From the NCBI RefSeq assembly GCF_002179965.1, contig NZ_NGUQ01000014.1:186001-250000 (forward strand): 64,000 bases of DNA, written 5' to 3'. A program made the translations under genes and the position numbers. This stretch comes from Pandoraea sp. PE-S2T-3. GTDB lineage: Bacteria > Pseudomonadota > Gammaproteobacteria > Burkholderiales > Burkholderiaceae. The notes below the pieces were generated by a model. It had not been told where the DNA came from and did not search any database. It saw only the letters and a program-made list of their open reading frames with translations. Shown one piece after another: positions 47,667-58,222 of this stretch; position 1 is the stretch's first letter; every line of letters begins with the position of its first letter.

Positions 47667-48859
47667 CGACCCCGGCCGACCGAGACGCTAACAGCACCAA
47701 CGGCACCCACGGCACCCCGGGTAAAAACGGCACCGCCGGTGCCTCGGGGGCCCGCGCCCGTGCGTTGGTCCCTCGGTTGTCCGGCTCGCTCGTTCATTGG
47801 GTCAGCGCGCAATGGCAGCGGCGCGGTGTGATGGCATGGCTGTTGTGGCCGTTGTCGTGGATCTTCGCCGGCGTGGCCGCATGGCGGCGCCTGAGTTTCC
47901 GGCGTGGCTGGAAAACATCGACACGCCTGCCGGTCCCGGTGATCGTGGTTGGCAATCTCACCGTCGGCGGCACCGGCAAGACGCCGACCGTCATCGCACT
48001 GGTCGCGGCACTGCGCCAACAGGGCTATCGCCCCGGCGTGCTCTCGCGTGGCTATGGGGCGCAGTTGTCGCGCCCGACCGAAGTCGTCGCAACGTCGCGC
48101 CCCGAAGACGTGGGTGACGAACCCCTGCTCATCGCAAAACGCACTAGCGTCCCCGTCTGGGTTTGGCCGGCGCGCGTCGAAGGCGGCCGTGCACTGCTTG
48201 CCGCACATCCCGAATGCGACGTCATCGTCTGCGACGACGGGCTGCAACATTACGCACTGGCACGCGACGTCGAGATCGCTGTCTTCGACCACCGGTTGGG
48301 CGGAAACGGCTTTCTGCTGCCCGCCGGGCCGCTGCGCGAACCGCTCTCGCGCCGACGCGACGCAAACCTCATCAACGATCCGTTCGGCAAGACGCTGCCC
48401 GACTGGCCCAACACCTGGCGTCTCACGCTGGCATTGGGCGACGCGTGGTGCGTGAGCCAGCCGACACTCTCGCGGCCGCTCGCCCACTTTGCGGGCGCTG
48501 GCGCCAGCAGCCCGGCGTCGGCTTCGGCCCCCGTCCCGGCATCCGCAACCCCGGCCCCGGCCCCGGCCCCGCGGCGGATTCTTGCCGCTGCGGGTATCGG
48601 TGCCCCCGAGCGATTTTTTGCAGCGCTGCGTGCGGCGGGTCTGACCATCGAGACGCTGCCGCTGCCCGATCATTACGATTTCGCGACCAATCCGTTCGAC
48701 GGGGTCGCGGCCGATGCCATCCTGATTACCGAAAAGGATGCAGTAAAATGCCTCACCTGGTCCGACCCGCGTGTGTGGGCCGTACCCGCCGAGGCGGCGC
48801 TCGATGCGCGCCTGGTATCCCTGGTAGTGGAGAAATTGCGTGGACACCCGACTGTTTGA
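47663..48859 (+). CDS. lpxK: Tetraacyldisaccharide 4'-kinase
   Basis: A 398-residue membrane-associated lipid A kinase. A disordered Asn/Thr/Gly-rich N-terminus of about 35 residues is followed by [18 protein letters not shown] with the P-loop, and [36 protein letters not shown] is the Walker B region. An Ala/Pro-rich insert of about 25 residues near position 285 coincides with CCCCGG repeats. Overlaps with exbD and the Trm112-like gene point to one operon. Confidence 0.95.
   Translation: MTTPADRDANSTNGTHGTPGKNGTAGASGARARALVPRLSGSLVHWVSAQWQRRGVMAWLLWPLSWIFAGVAAWRRLSFRRGWKTSTRLPVPVIVVGNLTVGGTGKTPTVIALVAALRQQGYRPGVLSRGYGAQLSRPTEVVATSRPEDVGDEPLLIAKRTSVPVWVWPARVEGGRALLAAHPECDVIVCDDGLQHYALARDVEIAVFDHRLGGNGFLLPAGPLREPLSRRRDANLINDPFGKTLPDWPNTWRLTLALGDAWCVSQPTLSRPLAHFAGAGASSPASASAPVPASATPAPAPAPRRILAAAGIGAPERFFAALRAAGLTIETLPLPDHYDFATNPFDGVAADAILITEKDAVKCLTWSDPRVWAVPAEAALDARLVSLVVEKLRGHPTV
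48549..48571. repeat. CCCCGG hexamer repeat inside lpxK
   Basis: CCCCGG is repeated 3.8 times and encodes alternating Ala-Pro. Expansion or contraction by one unit keeps the frame and changes a linker by two residues. Confidence 0.85.
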
Positions 48860-49046
48860 AATTCTCGTCTGCCCGTTGTGCAAGGGCCCCCTGGAGTACG
48901 ACAAGAAAGCCCAGGAACTGATTTGCCACGCGGACAAGCTTGCGTACCCCATTCGTGACGGCATCCCCGTCATGCTGGCCGACGAAGCCCGTCAATCCGT
49001 CGAAGGCACGCCGGTGCCGCTGACCGACGACAAGTCCGGATCGTGA
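48840..49046 (+). CDS. Trm112-like zinc-ribbon protein (YcaR family)
   Basis: A 68-residue protein starting at GTG ([20 protein letters not shown]), with a CPLC pair and the family segment [19 protein letters not shown]. It overlaps the end of lpxK by 20 bases and the kdsB start by 4. In E. coli ycaR also lies between lpxK and kdsB. Role unproved. Confidence 0.93.
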   Translation: MDTRLFEILVCPLCKGPLEYDKKAQELICHADKLAYPIRDGIPVMLADEARQSVEGTPVPLTDDKSGS

Positions 49047-49825
49047 GCCAAGTGACCGATTTTGTTGCTGTCGTCCCGGCGCGTCTCGCGTCGACGCGCC
49101 TGCCCAACAAGCCGCTCGCCGACATTGGCGGCAAGCCGATGGTCGTGCGTGTGGCCGAGCGGGCACGTGAGTCAGGTGCCCGGCAGGTCGTCGTGGCGAC
49201 CGATTCTCAAAGCGTTGTGGATGCAGTTGCCGCCCACGGGTTCGACGTCGTGCTCACGCGCGCCGATCATCCGACCGGCACCGACCGCCTCGCCGAAGTC
49301 GCGGTACAGCAGGGCTGGTCCGACGACACGATCGTCGTCAATGTGCAGGGCGACGAGCCGCTAATCGACCCGCGTCTCGTGCATGCCGTGGCGGGCCATC
49401 TCGCCGAACACCCGGAATGCGCGCTGTCGACGGCGGCACACCCGATTACGGACAACGCCGAGATTTTCTCGCCGAATGTCGTCAAGGTCGTGCTCGACGC
49501 CCATAGCCGCGCACTGTATTTCTCGCGCGCCCCGATTCCGTGGTCGCGCGATGCATGGAACGCAGGTCTCTCGAATGTCGGCTCACTGCCGGCGGCAACG
49601 ACACCGGTGTATCGGCATATCGGGCTGTACGCTTATCGTGCCAAATTCCTGCGCAGCTATCCGAGCCTGCCGCAGGCACCGTTGGAGACGGCGGAATCGC
49701 TCGAACAGTTGCGTGCGTTGTGGCACGGCGAGCGAATCGCGGTGCTCGTGACGGAAGACGCGCCGCTGCCCGGTGTCGACACGGCCGAAGATCTCGAACG
49801 CGTGCGCGCCTTGCTTCGCGACTGA
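49043..49825 (+). CDS. kdsB: 3-deoxy-manno-octulosonate cytidylyltransferase (CMP-Kdo synthetase)
   Basis: A 260-residue enzyme activating Kdo for LPS core synthesis. It has the nucleotide-binding start [33 protein letters not shown] near residue 100, and [14 protein letters not shown] near 188. The GTG start overlaps the previous stop (GTGA). Last gene of the exbB-exbD-lpxK-Trm112-kdsB unit. Confidence 0.97.
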   Translation: MSQVTDFVAVVPARLASTRLPNKPLADIGGKPMVVRVAERARESGARQVVVATDSQSVVDAVAAHGFDVVLTRADHPTGTDRLAEVAVQQGWSDDTIVVNVQGDEPLIDPRLVHAVAGHLAEHPECALSTAAHPITDNAEIFSPNVVKVVLDAHSRALYFSRAPIPWSRDAWNAGLSNVGSLPAATTPVYRHIGLYAYRAKFLRSYPSLPQAPLETAESLEQLRALWHGERIAVLVTEDAPLPGVDTAEDLERVRALLRD

Positions 49826-49835
49826 CCTTGTCACA

Positions 49836-49869
49836 GCGACGTCACACACGACCTCGTTCGTGACGTCGC
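49836..49869 (+). terminator. Stem-loop after kdsB
   Basis: GCGACGTCAC / GTGACGTCGC, a perfect 10-bp stem with a 14-base loop, 10 bases after the kdsB stop. There is no U-tract, so it could be a weak or Rho-assisted terminator, or protect the 3' end. Confidence 0.5.
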
Positions 49870-50894
<1,025 letters not shown>

Positions 50895-50972
50895 GCGCAT
50901 TACCATCGCACCCGCGACCATGCGCCGACCCTCACCTATCCCGGTTGACGTTCGGCGCAGATGACGCAACAG

Positions 50973-51008
50973 AAAAAGGCGGCCAGTGCAGACTGGGCCG
51001 CCTTTTTT
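50973..51008 (+). terminator. Intrinsic terminator of adk
   Basis: AAAAAGGCGGCC / GGCCGCCTTTTT, a 12-bp stem with an 11-base loop and a T6 run, placed just before the ribosome site of the next gene. Confidence 0.93.
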
Positions 51009-51026
51009 GTCTCAGGAGGATGACGC

Positions 51027-51785
51027 ATGGAAATTCAGGGCAATGTGTTTCTGATCACCGGTGGCGCCTCGGGGCTCGGTGCGGCCGCCGCGCGCTGGCT
51101 CGCCGGACTGGGTGCGAAGGTCACGCTCGCCGACGTCAATATTGACGAGGGCGAAGCGCTGGCCGAAAAGCTCGGCGGCAAATTCATCAAGTGCGACGTC
51201 ACGCGCGAGGACGACGGCAAAGCCGCCGTAGCCGCCGCGCAGACGCTGGGCACCTTACGCGGTCTGGTCAATTGCGCGGGGATCGCCATCGGCAGCAAGA
51301 CTGTCGGGCGCGACGGCCCGCACCCGCTCGATACGTTCTCACGCGTCATCCAGATCAACCTGATCGGCACGTTCAACATGATCCGCCTGGCCGCCACGGC
51401 GATGAGCCAGACGGAACCCAATGGCGAAGGCGAGCGCGGCGTCATCGTCAACACGGCATCGGTGGCCGCTTACGACGGTCAGATGGGACAGGCGGCCTAC
51501 GCCGCGTCGAAAGGCGGTGTCGCGAGTCTGACGCTGCCGGTGGCACGCGATTTGTCTCGCAGCGGCATTCGCGTCATGACCATCGCACCGGGTATCTTCG
51601 AGACGCCGATGATGCTGGCCATGCCCGCAGAAGTGCAGGCCTCGCTCGGCCAGATGGTGCCGTTTCCGCCACGCTTGGGCAAGCCGTCGGAATACGCGAT
51701 GCTCGTCGAACAGATCGTGCGTAACCCGATGCTCAACGGCGAAGTCATTCGGCTGGATGGCGCGATCCGTATGCAGCCCAAGTAG
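51027..51785 (+). CDS. SDR, 3-hydroxyacyl-CoA dehydrogenase type II (HSD10-like)
   Basis: A 252-residue short-chain dehydrogenase. Cofactor motif TGGASGLG at residues 11-18, CAG in place of NNAG ([10 protein letters not shown]), catalytic Ser in [21 protein letters not shown] with YAASK following, and the HSD10-like [10 protein letters not shown] near 190. NAD(H) use is expected from Asp at the end of strand 2 (TLADVN). AGGAGG precedes the ATG. Probable role in fatty acid or branched acyl-CoA oxidation. Confidence 0.9.
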   Translation: MEIQGNVFLITGGASGLGAAAARWLAGLGAKVTLADVNIDEGEALAEKLGGKFIKCDVTREDDGKAAVAAAQTLGTLRGLVNCAGIAIGSKTVGRDGPHPLDTFSRVIQINLIGTFNMIRLAATAMSQTEPNGEGERGVIVNTASVAAYDGQMGQAAYAASKGGVASLTLPVARDLSRSGIRVMTIAPGIFETPMMLAMPAEVQASLGQMVPFPPRLGKPSEYAMLVEQIVRNPMLNGEVIRLDGAIRMQPK

Positions 51786-51964
51786 GCTCGCGAGCGCAGC
51801 CCAAGGACACCCAAAGGCACCCAGAGACACTTTGCCGCATCGCAGCAATTTGCCGTGCCGAGTATGACTACAATGAAACTCAGGCCGCACTCTGCGGCCG
51901 ACTCCGACGCCGGTACGTCGCCGGCCCCGCGTGTTCCCCCCGTCCCCCGAGGCAGGAGGCTGGC

Positions 51965-52459
51965 ATGAAATCACTGGCGCAACAGATGTCGTTCTACCAG
52001 CGCTATCACCGCAGTCCCAAGAATCGTCTGACCCATTTCTTCGGCGTTCCCATGATCATCCTCGCGGTGATGCAGGCGTTTTCGTGGATCCCACTCGGCC
52101 CCAGTGGCCTGAACGCCACGCATGTGATCGTGCTGATCCTGCTGATGTACTACTTCCTGCTCGATGTGCCACTCGCGCTGGCCATGACCGCATTCTTCGC
52201 CGTCATGCTCGCGGTGACCCAGCACCTCGGCCGCCTGCCTTGGCCATGGGCGCTGACCGCGTTCGGTGTGTTGTTCATCGGCGGCTGGATCATCCAGTTG
52301 ATCGGACACCATTTCGAGGGACGCAAACCCGCCCTGCTCGACAACCTCTTCCAGATTTTCATCGCGCCGATGTTCCTGATGGCCGAAGTGTTTTTCTACT
52401 TCGGCTACAAGCCGGGCCTGCGACGCCGAGTGGAGGAGTTGGCGGCGCAATCCGCGTGA
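51965..52459 (+). CDS. Mpo1-like (DUF962/YGL010w) membrane protein
   Basis: A 164-residue membrane protein. The start MKSLAQQMSFYQRYHRSPKN and RLTHFFGVPMIILAV, and later IQLIGHHFEGRKPALLDNLFQIFIAPMF, are the family signature with conserved His residues. Four hydrophobic segments are visible. The yeast homologue is an iron-dependent dioxygenase in 2-hydroxy fatty acid breakdown; transfer of that role to bacteria is inference. Confidence 0.87.
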   Translation: MKSLAQQMSFYQRYHRSPKNRLTHFFGVPMIILAVMQAFSWIPLGPSGLNATHVIVLILLMYYFLLDVPLALAMTAFFAVMLAVTQHLGRLPWPWALTAFGVLFIGGWIIQLIGHHFEGRKPALLDNLFQIFIAPMFLMAEVFFYFGYKPGLRRRVEELAAQSA

Positions 52460-52462
52460 AAC

Positions 52463-52493
52463 AAAAACGCCAGTCTCATCGGCTGGCGTTTTT
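52463..52493. terminator. Bidirectional terminator between the Mpo1-like and SirB1-type genes
   Basis: AAAAACGCCAG / CTGGCGTTTTT, an 11-bp stem with a 9-base loop and T-runs both ways, between two converging genes. Confidence 0.93.
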
Positions 52494-52524
52494 CGTTTTG
52501 CGGCATGAGCGCCGGAATCCGCTG

Positions 52525-53391
52525 TTACCCGTGACTGCCCGGCCGACGGCTCAGGTCGTCGAGCACCTGCCGGATGGCGTCGGCATCTTCGGCCTCGGGT
52601 CGCTTGCTCAGATAAAGTTCAAGATCATCTTGCGCCGGGCGTATGAGTTTGAGCCTCGCGTAGGCCAACCCACGGTCACGCTTCTCGATCGGCTGGTCGG
52701 GCAACAGGAGAACCATTCGCTCCTGAACGGCCAGCAACCGCTCCCACCGCTCGTTCTGCGTGTAAATCGCCCGCAGATTACGGAGCATGCGCGCAAGGAT
52801 TTCCCGCGGCGTCGCCGGCTCCAGAAACGGATGCAATAGCGCCCAGAGCGCCAGTTCCTGAATCGGTTCGGCGCTCTCGTCGCGATAGTGCTTCAGATAC
52901 GGCTCGACCATTTCCAGCAGTCGCTGCGGTGAGAGCGAATTGCCGGAGAGCGGATCGATGACCACGTCGCCGGCGGGCACCGCCAGTCTCAACAGAAAAT
53001 GCCCGGGGAAAGACAGCCCGCGCAGCGGCAGTCCGATCTGATGCCCGATCTCCATACACAACACCGCGAGCGAAATCGGAATACCGCGCCGGCGGTCCAG
53101 CACGATATGCAGATGGCTGTTGTCGGGATCGTAGTAATCGTTCTGATTGGCCGAGAAGCCGAGTTCGCGGAAGAAGAAGTGATCGAGCAGTTGCAGCTTC
53201 TGCAATGGCCCGGCGTCCGTCGGCAAGCGTCTGGACAGGCGAGCGGCGAACGCGTCGATCTGCGTGAGCGTGTCCTGCACGTCGAGATCGGGGTAGACGT
53301 CCTGCGCGATGGAAATGGCCGCTTCGGTCAGCGGCAAGCCATCGTCAGACGCCACCAGTGCAGCAAAGTACTCGAGAAAGCGATTCGCCAT
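52525..53391 (-). CDS. SirB1 family protein (transglutaminase-like N-domain, TPR-like C-domain)
   Basis: A 288-residue protein. The family shows in LQLLDHFFFRELGFSANQNDYYDPDNSHLH near residue 70, RRGIPISLAVLCMEIGHQIGLP near 102 (Cys of the transglutaminase-like fold) and GLSFPGHFLLR near 128. The C-terminal part ending DLELYLSKRPEAEDADAIRQ is helical repeat. Enzymatic activity is unproved. It sits 24 bases after the murJ stop on the same strand. Confidence 0.88.
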   Translation of the reverse strand: MANRFLEYFAALVASDDGLPLTEAAISIAQDVYPDLDVQDTLTQIDAFAARLSRRLPTDAGPLQKLQLLDHFFFRELGFSANQNDYYDPDNSHLHIVLDRRRGIPISLAVLCMEIGHQIGLPLRGLSFPGHFLLRLAVPAGDVVIDPLSGNSLSPQRLLEMVEPYLKHYRDESAEPIQELALWALLHPFLEPATPREILARMLRNLRAIYTQNERWERLLAVQERMVLLLPDQPIEKRDRGLAYARLKLIRPAQDDLELYLSKRPEAEDADAIRQVLDDLSRRPGSHG

Positions 53392-53415
53392 GCGGCACCC
53401 GTAGGTCCTGCCGCG

Positions 53416-54966
53416 TCAATTCGTGCGACGGCGGAAGAACGAGAAATTGAAACCCATGAGGAATAATGCGCCGAAATACACCACGGCGCATAGCACCAGA
53501 CTCGCGCCCAGCAGAGCAATACGTGCGAGCGGCCGCGCCCCGAGGGCGACCCAGTCGAAGCTCTGCGTGAACCACAGCAACACCCCGGCCAAAATCAGAC
53601 ACGCCGCCAGCAATTGCACAAAGAAGAGCCGCCAGCCGGGTGCCGGACGGTAAATACCCCGCTTGTAGAGCCCCACGAAAAGCAGCGCTGCGTTCATGCA
53701 AGCGCCCACGCCAATCGAGAGCGACAGGCCCGCATGCGCAAACCAGCGCACGAACAGCAAGTTCGACAGCTGTGTGGCAATCAATACCACGATGGCAATC
53801 TTTACCGGCGTCTTGATGTCCTGTTTGGCATAGAAGCCCGGCGCCAGAATCTTGATCAGAATCAGGCCAACCAGCCCTACGCCGTAGGCGGTCAGGGCAT
53901 GGGCCGTCATCACGACGTCGTTGGCGTCGAAACGACCATATTGATAGAGCGTGGCGGTCAGCGGCTCCGCGTAGACGAAGAGCCCCACGGCGCTTGGCGT
54001 AGCCAGCAAGAACGTCAGACGCAGCCCCCAGTCGAGCAGCGCCGAATATTCGGCGCCGTCGCCATCGGCATTGGCACGCGAGAGGCTCGGCAGCAGAATC
54101 GTGCCCAGCGCCACGCCCAGCAAGGCGGTCGGAAACTCCATCAGGCGGTCGGCGTAGGCCAGCCACGACACGCTGCCCTGCGCGAGCCGCGACGCAATAT
54201 TCGTATTGATGATCAGGCTCACCTGCGCGACCGACACCGCCAGTGTGGCCGGCACCATTTTCGCGAGCACCCGCTTCACGCCGGGGTTGCGCAGGGCGGC
54301 CACGATATTGATGGTGATGCGCGGCACCATGCCGATGCGGGCGAGCGCGGGTAACTGGATAAGCAGTTGCAGCACGCCGCCGACGATGACGGCGTAAGCC
54401 AGTGCGTAGACGGGGGTTTCAAGGTGAGGCGCGACCCACAGCGACGCGACGATCGAGCTGACGTTGAGCAGCACGGGCGCAAAAGCAGGCACCGAGAACT
54501 GACGCCACGTATTGAGCACCCCGGCGGCGAGCGTCGTGATCGAGATCAGGGTGATGTACGGAAACATGACGCGCGTCATGAAGACGGCGGCGTCGAACGT
54601 GCCGTTTTCGCGCGAAAGCCCGGTCGCGACTGCATAAACTACGCCGGACGCCCCGAGAACCCCCGCGACGGTGATTGAAAGCAGTACCCAGAACAGCACC
54701 GTGGTGACGGAATCGACCAGTGTTTTGGTCTCGTCGGCGCTTCGCTGGGACTTGAATTCGGCCAGAATTGGCACGAATGCCTGCGAAAACGCCCCTTCTG
54801 CGGACAGACGGCGAAGCAGATTGGGGATACGGAACGCCACGTTATAGGCGTCGGTCATTGGACCGGCCCCGAACATGCGCGCAATGAGAATTTCACGGAC
54901 CAGACCGGTGATGCGCGAAAGCATCGTAAAACCGCTGACCGTAGCGAGAGCTTTTAGCAAATTCAT
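53416..54966 (-). CDS. murJ: Lipid II flippase MurJ (MviN)
   Basis: A 516-residue, 14-helix MOP-family protein that flips lipid II. The start [25 protein letters not shown] and the segment [23 protein letters not shown] are diagnostic; essential Arg residues in RITGLVRE and RRL are present. The frame stays open 35 codons upstream across the promoter region, so I use the ATG complementary to 54964-54966. There is no ribosome site, and a consensus -10 lies only 10 bases before it. Confidence 0.96.
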   Translation of the reverse strand: MNLLKALATVSGFTMLSRITGLVREILIARMFGAGPMTDAYNVAFRIPNLLRRLSAEGAFSQAFVPILAEFKSQRSADETKTLVDSVTTVLFWVLLSITVAGVLGASGVVYAVATGLSRENGTFDAAVFMTRVMFPYITLISITTLAAGVLNTWRQFSVPAFAPVLLNVSSIVASLWVAPHLETPVYALAYAVIVGGVLQLLIQLPALARIGMVPRITINIVAALRNPGVKRVLAKMVPATLAVSVAQVSLIINTNIASRLAQGSVSWLAYADRLMEFPTALLGVALGTILLPSLSRANADGDGAEYSALLDWGLRLTFLLATPSAVGLFVYAEPLTATLYQYGRFDANDVVMTAHALTAYGVGLVGLILIKILAPGFYAKQDIKTPVKIAIVVLIATQLSNLLFVRWFAHAGLSLSIGVGACMNAALLFVGLYKRGIYRPAPGWRLFFVQLLAACLILAGVLLWFTQSFDWVALGARPLARIALLGASLVLCAVVYFGALFLMGFNFSFFRRRTN

Positions 54967-54975
54967 GTTGCGGGT

Positions 54976-54981
54976 ATTATA
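54976..54981 (-). promoter_or_regulatory. -10 box of murJ, close to its start codon
   Basis: TATAAT on the minus strand ends 9 bases before the murJ ATG. With normal spacing the transcript would start about 3 bases before the ATG, giving a nearly leaderless message. A good -35 is not obvious. Confidence 0.45.
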
Positions 54982-55004
54982 CGCACAGCATTGCAGCAAA
55001 GACG

Positions 55005-55034
55005 TTGCAATTTCCGTTGGCCTTCGGCTATAAT
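55005..55034 (+). promoter_or_regulatory. Sigma-70 promoter of rpsT
   Basis: TTGCAA (55005-55010), an 18-bp spacer and consensus TATAAT (55029-55034) lie about 110 bp upstream of rpsT, leaving a leader of roughly 105 nt. Confidence 0.75.
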
Positions 55035-55146
55035 CGACGGTTTCGAAGTCAATGGATTGCTTCCTGGCCACCGTGTCTCCCAGGGAGCCGAGCCAAACTG
55101 CATAGAAAGCCGCATCAGGCGGAGCAATTCAAGGAATTCACCGAAC

Positions 55147-55419
55147 ATGGCAAATACTGCACAAGCACGCAAGCGCGCGCGTCAAACCGTTAAGATCAAC
55201 GCTCACAACTCGGCGCTGCGTTCGCGTCTGCGTACGGCTGTGAAGGCTGTCCGCAAGGCTATCGCCAAGGGCGACCAAGCCGCTGCCAAGGAAGTGCTGC
55301 GCACTTCGGCAAAGACGATCGACATCATTGCTGACAAGAAGATCGTTCACAAGAACACCGCTGCTCGTCAAAAGAGCCGCCTGTCGGCCGCCATCAAGGC
55401 GATGTCGGCTGCTGCCTAA
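55147..55419 (+). CDS. rpsT: 30S ribosomal protein S20
   Basis: A 90-residue, Lys/Ala-rich helical bundle protein. [20 protein letters not shown] at the start and [17 protein letters not shown] are the family signature. It is divergent from murJ, as in many proteobacteria. The long leader could hold the S20 autoregulatory site. A terminator follows. Confidence 0.98.
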   Translation: MANTAQARKRARQTVKINAHNSALRSRLRTAVKAVRKAIAKGDQAAAKEVLRTSAKTIDIIADKKIVHKNTAARQKSRLSAAIKAMSAAA

Positions 55420-55491
55420 GACAGCGAGTCGATAGACGACGCTGCAAAGCACTACAAGTTGCTTGCCGGTTCTGACTTCGGTCGGAACACT

Positions 55492-55519
55492 AAAAAGCCC
55501 GCTTCATGCGGGCTTTTTT
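55492..55519 (+). terminator. Intrinsic terminator of rpsT
   Basis: AAAAAGCCCGC-TTCAT-GCGGGCTTTTTT, an 11-bp stem and U-tract, 72 bases after the rpsT stop. Confidence 0.95.
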
Positions 55520-55554
55520 CTATTCTGCGACGGAAAACTTAGATCGCTGAACAA

Positions 55555-55647
55555 TCAGCGCATCAAAACGCGTAGACGCGCCCCTTCGGCCGTCACTCCC
55601 CACACAGCCAGCATGCACGCCGCGACTTTCCAGACTGCTATGTTCAT
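55555..55647 (-). CDS. Possible 30-residue hydrophobic peptide
   Basis: A short ORF starting MNIAVWKVAACMLAVWGVTA and ending in a basic segment (ARLRVLMR). AGAGGT stands 6 bases before the ATG. A short hydrophobic helix flanked by a basic tail fits a membrane micropeptide, but length alone gives no statistical weight. It lies in the rpsT/DUF3579 gap. No family is known to me. Confidence 0.25.
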   Translation of the reverse strand: MNIAVWKVAACMLAVWGVTAEGARLRVLMR

Positions 55648-55865
55648 CGATAGACCTCTGCGGTAAAAATGCACGTCACAGCGCCGCAGAAAATCAGCAA
55701 GACGGGTAAGACAAAGTGAGCCGGAGAGACAAATCGGAAGCGGCGGGAAGGCTGAGAGGCGGGAGAGGCGGGAAAGGCGGGAAAGGCAGACGACGGTGAG
55801 TCAGGGCCAAAGGCCCGGCACTCACGTCAGGCCGAATACATCGGCCCAGGGGGTACTGAAGAGTC
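55648..55865. other. Non-coding stretch with G-rich 9-bp repeats
   Basis: No gene is seen here. AGGCGGGAG/A is repeated three times at 55757-55783, with a partial fourth copy to 55786. The purine-rich strand bias of the repeat is striking against the flanks. Confidence 0.55.
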
Positions 55866-56186
55866 TTACTTTACGTCGGGAACGAAGCAGGCTTCGGTCA
55901 GTTGCAGATCGTTGTCGCGGGCGAAATTCATGACGAAATCGAACGCCATCGGCTCGATTTCGCGAAGTCGCTCGTCAACGACGACGCATTTGACGTCACC
56001 CACCATAATCGGGCGCACATAGGGGGAGTACTGCATGTATGCGTTCGGGCCGGTACCCCGGCCACAGAACGACACGGCGCCGCACAGACGTTCCGCCCAG
56101 TCACTCGGCCGGAACTTCTTGCCATCCCGGGTCAGACCCTGGATGAAATACTCGCGCGCGGAAACCTGGTCGGTCATATCGCTCAA
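55866..56186 (-). CDS. DUF3579 domain protein
   Basis: A 106-residue protein of a betaproteobacterial family of unknown function. I recognise EYFIQGLTRDGKKFRPSDWAERLCGAVSFC and RPIMVGDVKCVVVDERLREIEPMAFDFVMNFARDN. ATG three codons later is an alternative start. Divergent placement next to argF is conserved in the group. A TCTTATATAAGA palindrome lies 65 bp upstream. Confidence 0.82.
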   Translation of the reverse strand: MSDMTDQVSAREYFIQGLTRDGKKFRPSDWAERLCGAVSFCGRGTGPNAYMQYSPYVRPIMVGDVKCVVVDERLREIEPMAFDFVMNFARDNDLQLTEACFVPDVK

Positions 56187-56525
56187 TCACCTCAAAAAAA
56201 CACCTGACCAGCCATACGCGGGTAGCGTTGCTGACAGAGACAGTATTATATCTTATATAAGACTCAAACCCGTCTCCCCACCGTTGCCGCAGATGTTTTT
56301 TTCGGTCTTGCCAGCCCTTCCGGGCTGTGCCGCAGCGGTGTCGATCATACGCTTTTCGTGTGACGACAAAACGATTTGGTAGACTAGGGGTCTGCTCCTC
56401 CAAGTGGGGGAGCGGGCCTTAAGGCTTGTTCGTCGCGCCGACAGCGGGCGAGTTCCCGCCGGGTCTCCCGATCTCGTGTTTGCCTTCGTGATCCCCCGAT
56501 TCTCGGCCTCCTGCAGAACATCCAC
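56187..56525. other. DUF3579/argF divergent control region
   Basis: About 340 bp without a gene. It holds the palindrome at 56251-56262 and a GC hairpin CAGCCC-TTCC-GGGCTG (56312-56327). I do not see a clear ARG box. Confidence 0.5.
56251..56262. promoter_or_regulatory. Palindrome TCTTATATAAGA upstream of DUF3579 and argF
   Basis: A perfect 12-bp palindrome, within ATCTTATATAAGAC, identical in core to the site upstream of icd at 40897-40910. It probably binds the same regulator. Confidence 0.6.
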
Positions 56526-57452
56526 ATGACCACCGCTAAACCCATCAAGCATTACCTTCAATTTTCGGATCTGGCACTCGACGAGTACGACTACGTGCTC
56601 GAACGCACCCGCATCCTCAAGAAAAAATTCAAGAACTACGAGACCTACCATCCGCTGCACGACCGCACGCTGGCGATGATTTTCGAGAAAAGCTCGACCC
56701 GCACGCGACTGTCGTTTGAAGCCGGTATTCACCAATTGGGTGGGCACGCCGTGTTCTTGAATACGCGTGATACGCAACTTGGCCGCGGCGAGCCGATCGA
56801 AGACGCCGCCCAAGTCATCTCGCGCATGACCGACATCATCATGATCCGCACGTTCGGTCAGGAGATCATCGAGCGCTTCGCACAGCATTCGCGCGTACCG
56901 GTGATTAACGGCCTGACCAACGAGTACCACCCGTGTCAGGTGCTGGCGGACATCTTCACGTACTACGAGCATCGCGGCCCGATCAAGGGCAAGACCGTGA
57001 CGTGGATCGGCGACGCCAACAACATGTCGTACACGTGGATTCAGGCGGCCGAAATCTTCGGCTTCCAGGTCAACATCTCGACCCCGCCGGGCTACCGACT
57101 CGACCAAGCCATGGTGGCCGAATCGAGCCGTCCGTTCGTACGCGAATTCGACGACCCGCGCGAAGCCTGCGAAGGGGCCGACCTCGTGTCGACCGACGTG
57201 TGGACCAGCATGGGTTATGAGGCCGAGAACGAAGCCCGTAAGGCAGCGTTTGCTCAATGGTGCGTGAACGCGGACCTGATGAAGCAAGCCAAGGCCGACG
57301 CCCTGTTTATGCACTGCCTGCCCGCCCACCGCGGCGAAGAAGTGTCGGCGGACGTGATCGACGGCCCGCAAAGCGTCGTCTGGGATGAAGCCGAGAACCG
57401 TCTGCACGTGCAGAAGGCGCTCATGGAGTACCTGATGCTCGGTCGCGTCTGA
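56526..57452 (+). CDS. argF: Ornithine carbamoyltransferase
   Basis: A 308-residue anabolic OTCase forming citrulline from ornithine and carbamoyl phosphate. Carbamoyl phosphate binding is shown by EKSSTRTRLSFE near residue 52 and NEYHPCQVLADI near 132; ornithine binding by MGYEAENEAR near 228 and the closing MHCLPAHRGEEVS near 260 with the catalytic Cys. Length is standard. Confidence 0.97.
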   Translation: MTTAKPIKHYLQFSDLALDEYDYVLERTRILKKKFKNYETYHPLHDRTLAMIFEKSSTRTRLSFEAGIHQLGGHAVFLNTRDTQLGRGEPIEDAAQVISRMTDIIMIRTFGQEIIERFAQHSRVPVINGLTNEYHPCQVLADIFTYYEHRGPIKGKTVTWIGDANNMSYTWIQAAEIFGFQVNISTPPGYRLDQAMVAESSRPFVREFDDPREACEGADLVSTDVWTSMGYEAENEARKAAFAQWCVNADLMKQAKADALFMHCLPAHRGEEVSADVIDGPQSVVWDEAENRLHVQKALMEYLMLGRV

Positions 57453-57812
57453 TCCAGAGCGCACCGCCGGTCAGCGCGACGCGCCAAACGCGCCTCGCCT
57501 TCCGCTATCATCGCTAACGTGCCGCAGCGCTTGCCGCTCGGCGCGTTTTTCGATGTTTTTGGGCATTAATTGACGATATGGCAGCGATTTTCTGCCTTTC
57601 TTCATAGCCACACGATCTGAAGCGCACTACCCGTCAGAACATTTCGCAATTTGCACCACCTCGGTGCGAATTTGTTGTGCACTGCACAAATGTCAGCCGG
57701 GTCGACGCTCGAAACGTGCTAGCATGAATTCACCCCTGCCCGCCTGATGTGTTGGTTAGCGCCGACGCCGGGCAGCAGGACTTCCGACTTCCGAATCAAA
57801 CCGCATCCGGTC
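57453..57812. other. argF/ppnP intergenic region with operator-like dyads
   Basis: About 360 bp, AT-richer in the middle, no gene. Two dyads stand close together: AATTTGCACC / GGTGCGAATT (57648-57672, one mismatch) and TTGTGCA-C-TGCACAA (57675-57689, perfect). They lie 125-165 bp before ppnP. Confidence 0.5.
57675..57689. promoter_or_regulatory. Perfect dyad TTGTGCACTGCACAA upstream of ppnP
   Basis: A 7-bp perfect inverted repeat around a single central base, flanked by AATT-rich sequence. It looks like a repressor or activator operator; which factor binds is unknown. Confidence 0.4.
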
Positions 57813-58136
57813 ATGACGCAAAACGCAACGCAGTTCGACAACGTTTCCGTAATCAAGCGCGCTAATACTTATTTCGACGGCAAGTGCGTCTCGCACACCG
57901 TGCTGTTCCCGGACGGCACGCGCAAGACGCTTGGCGTGATTTTCCCCGCCACGCTGGCGTTCGGCACCGATGCCCCGGAAATCATGGAAGTGACAGGCGG
58001 CCGTTGCCGCATTCGTCTGGCCGGTCAGACCGAGTGGCAGGAATATGCCGCCGGTGAGCAGTTCTCCGTGCCGGGCAACAGCGAGTTCGATATCGAGGTC
58101 GTCGAGACGCTCGATTACGTTTGCCACTACGGCTAA
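57813..58136 (+). CDS. ppnP: Pyrimidine/purine nucleoside phosphorylase PpnP (DUF1255)
   Basis: A 107-residue cupin-fold enzyme that phosphorolyses several nucleosides. Family segments are [45 protein letters not shown] and [13 protein letters not shown]. The first ten residues precede the usual start, so the ATG could be slightly long. A ribosome site is not obvious. Confidence 0.92.
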   Translation: MTQNATQFDNVSVIKRANTYFDGKCVSHTVLFPDGTRKTLGVIFPATLAFGTDAPEIMEVTGGRCRIRLAGQTEWQEYAAGEQFSVPGNSEFDIEVVETLDYVCHYG

Positions 58137-58222
58137 TCGCCGGCCAGCATCGCAACCGCACGGATTGATTCGCGCGGTTGCCCTCTCGGCCGGTTCAGCG
58201 CGGCCCGGCGCCGCTACAAACT

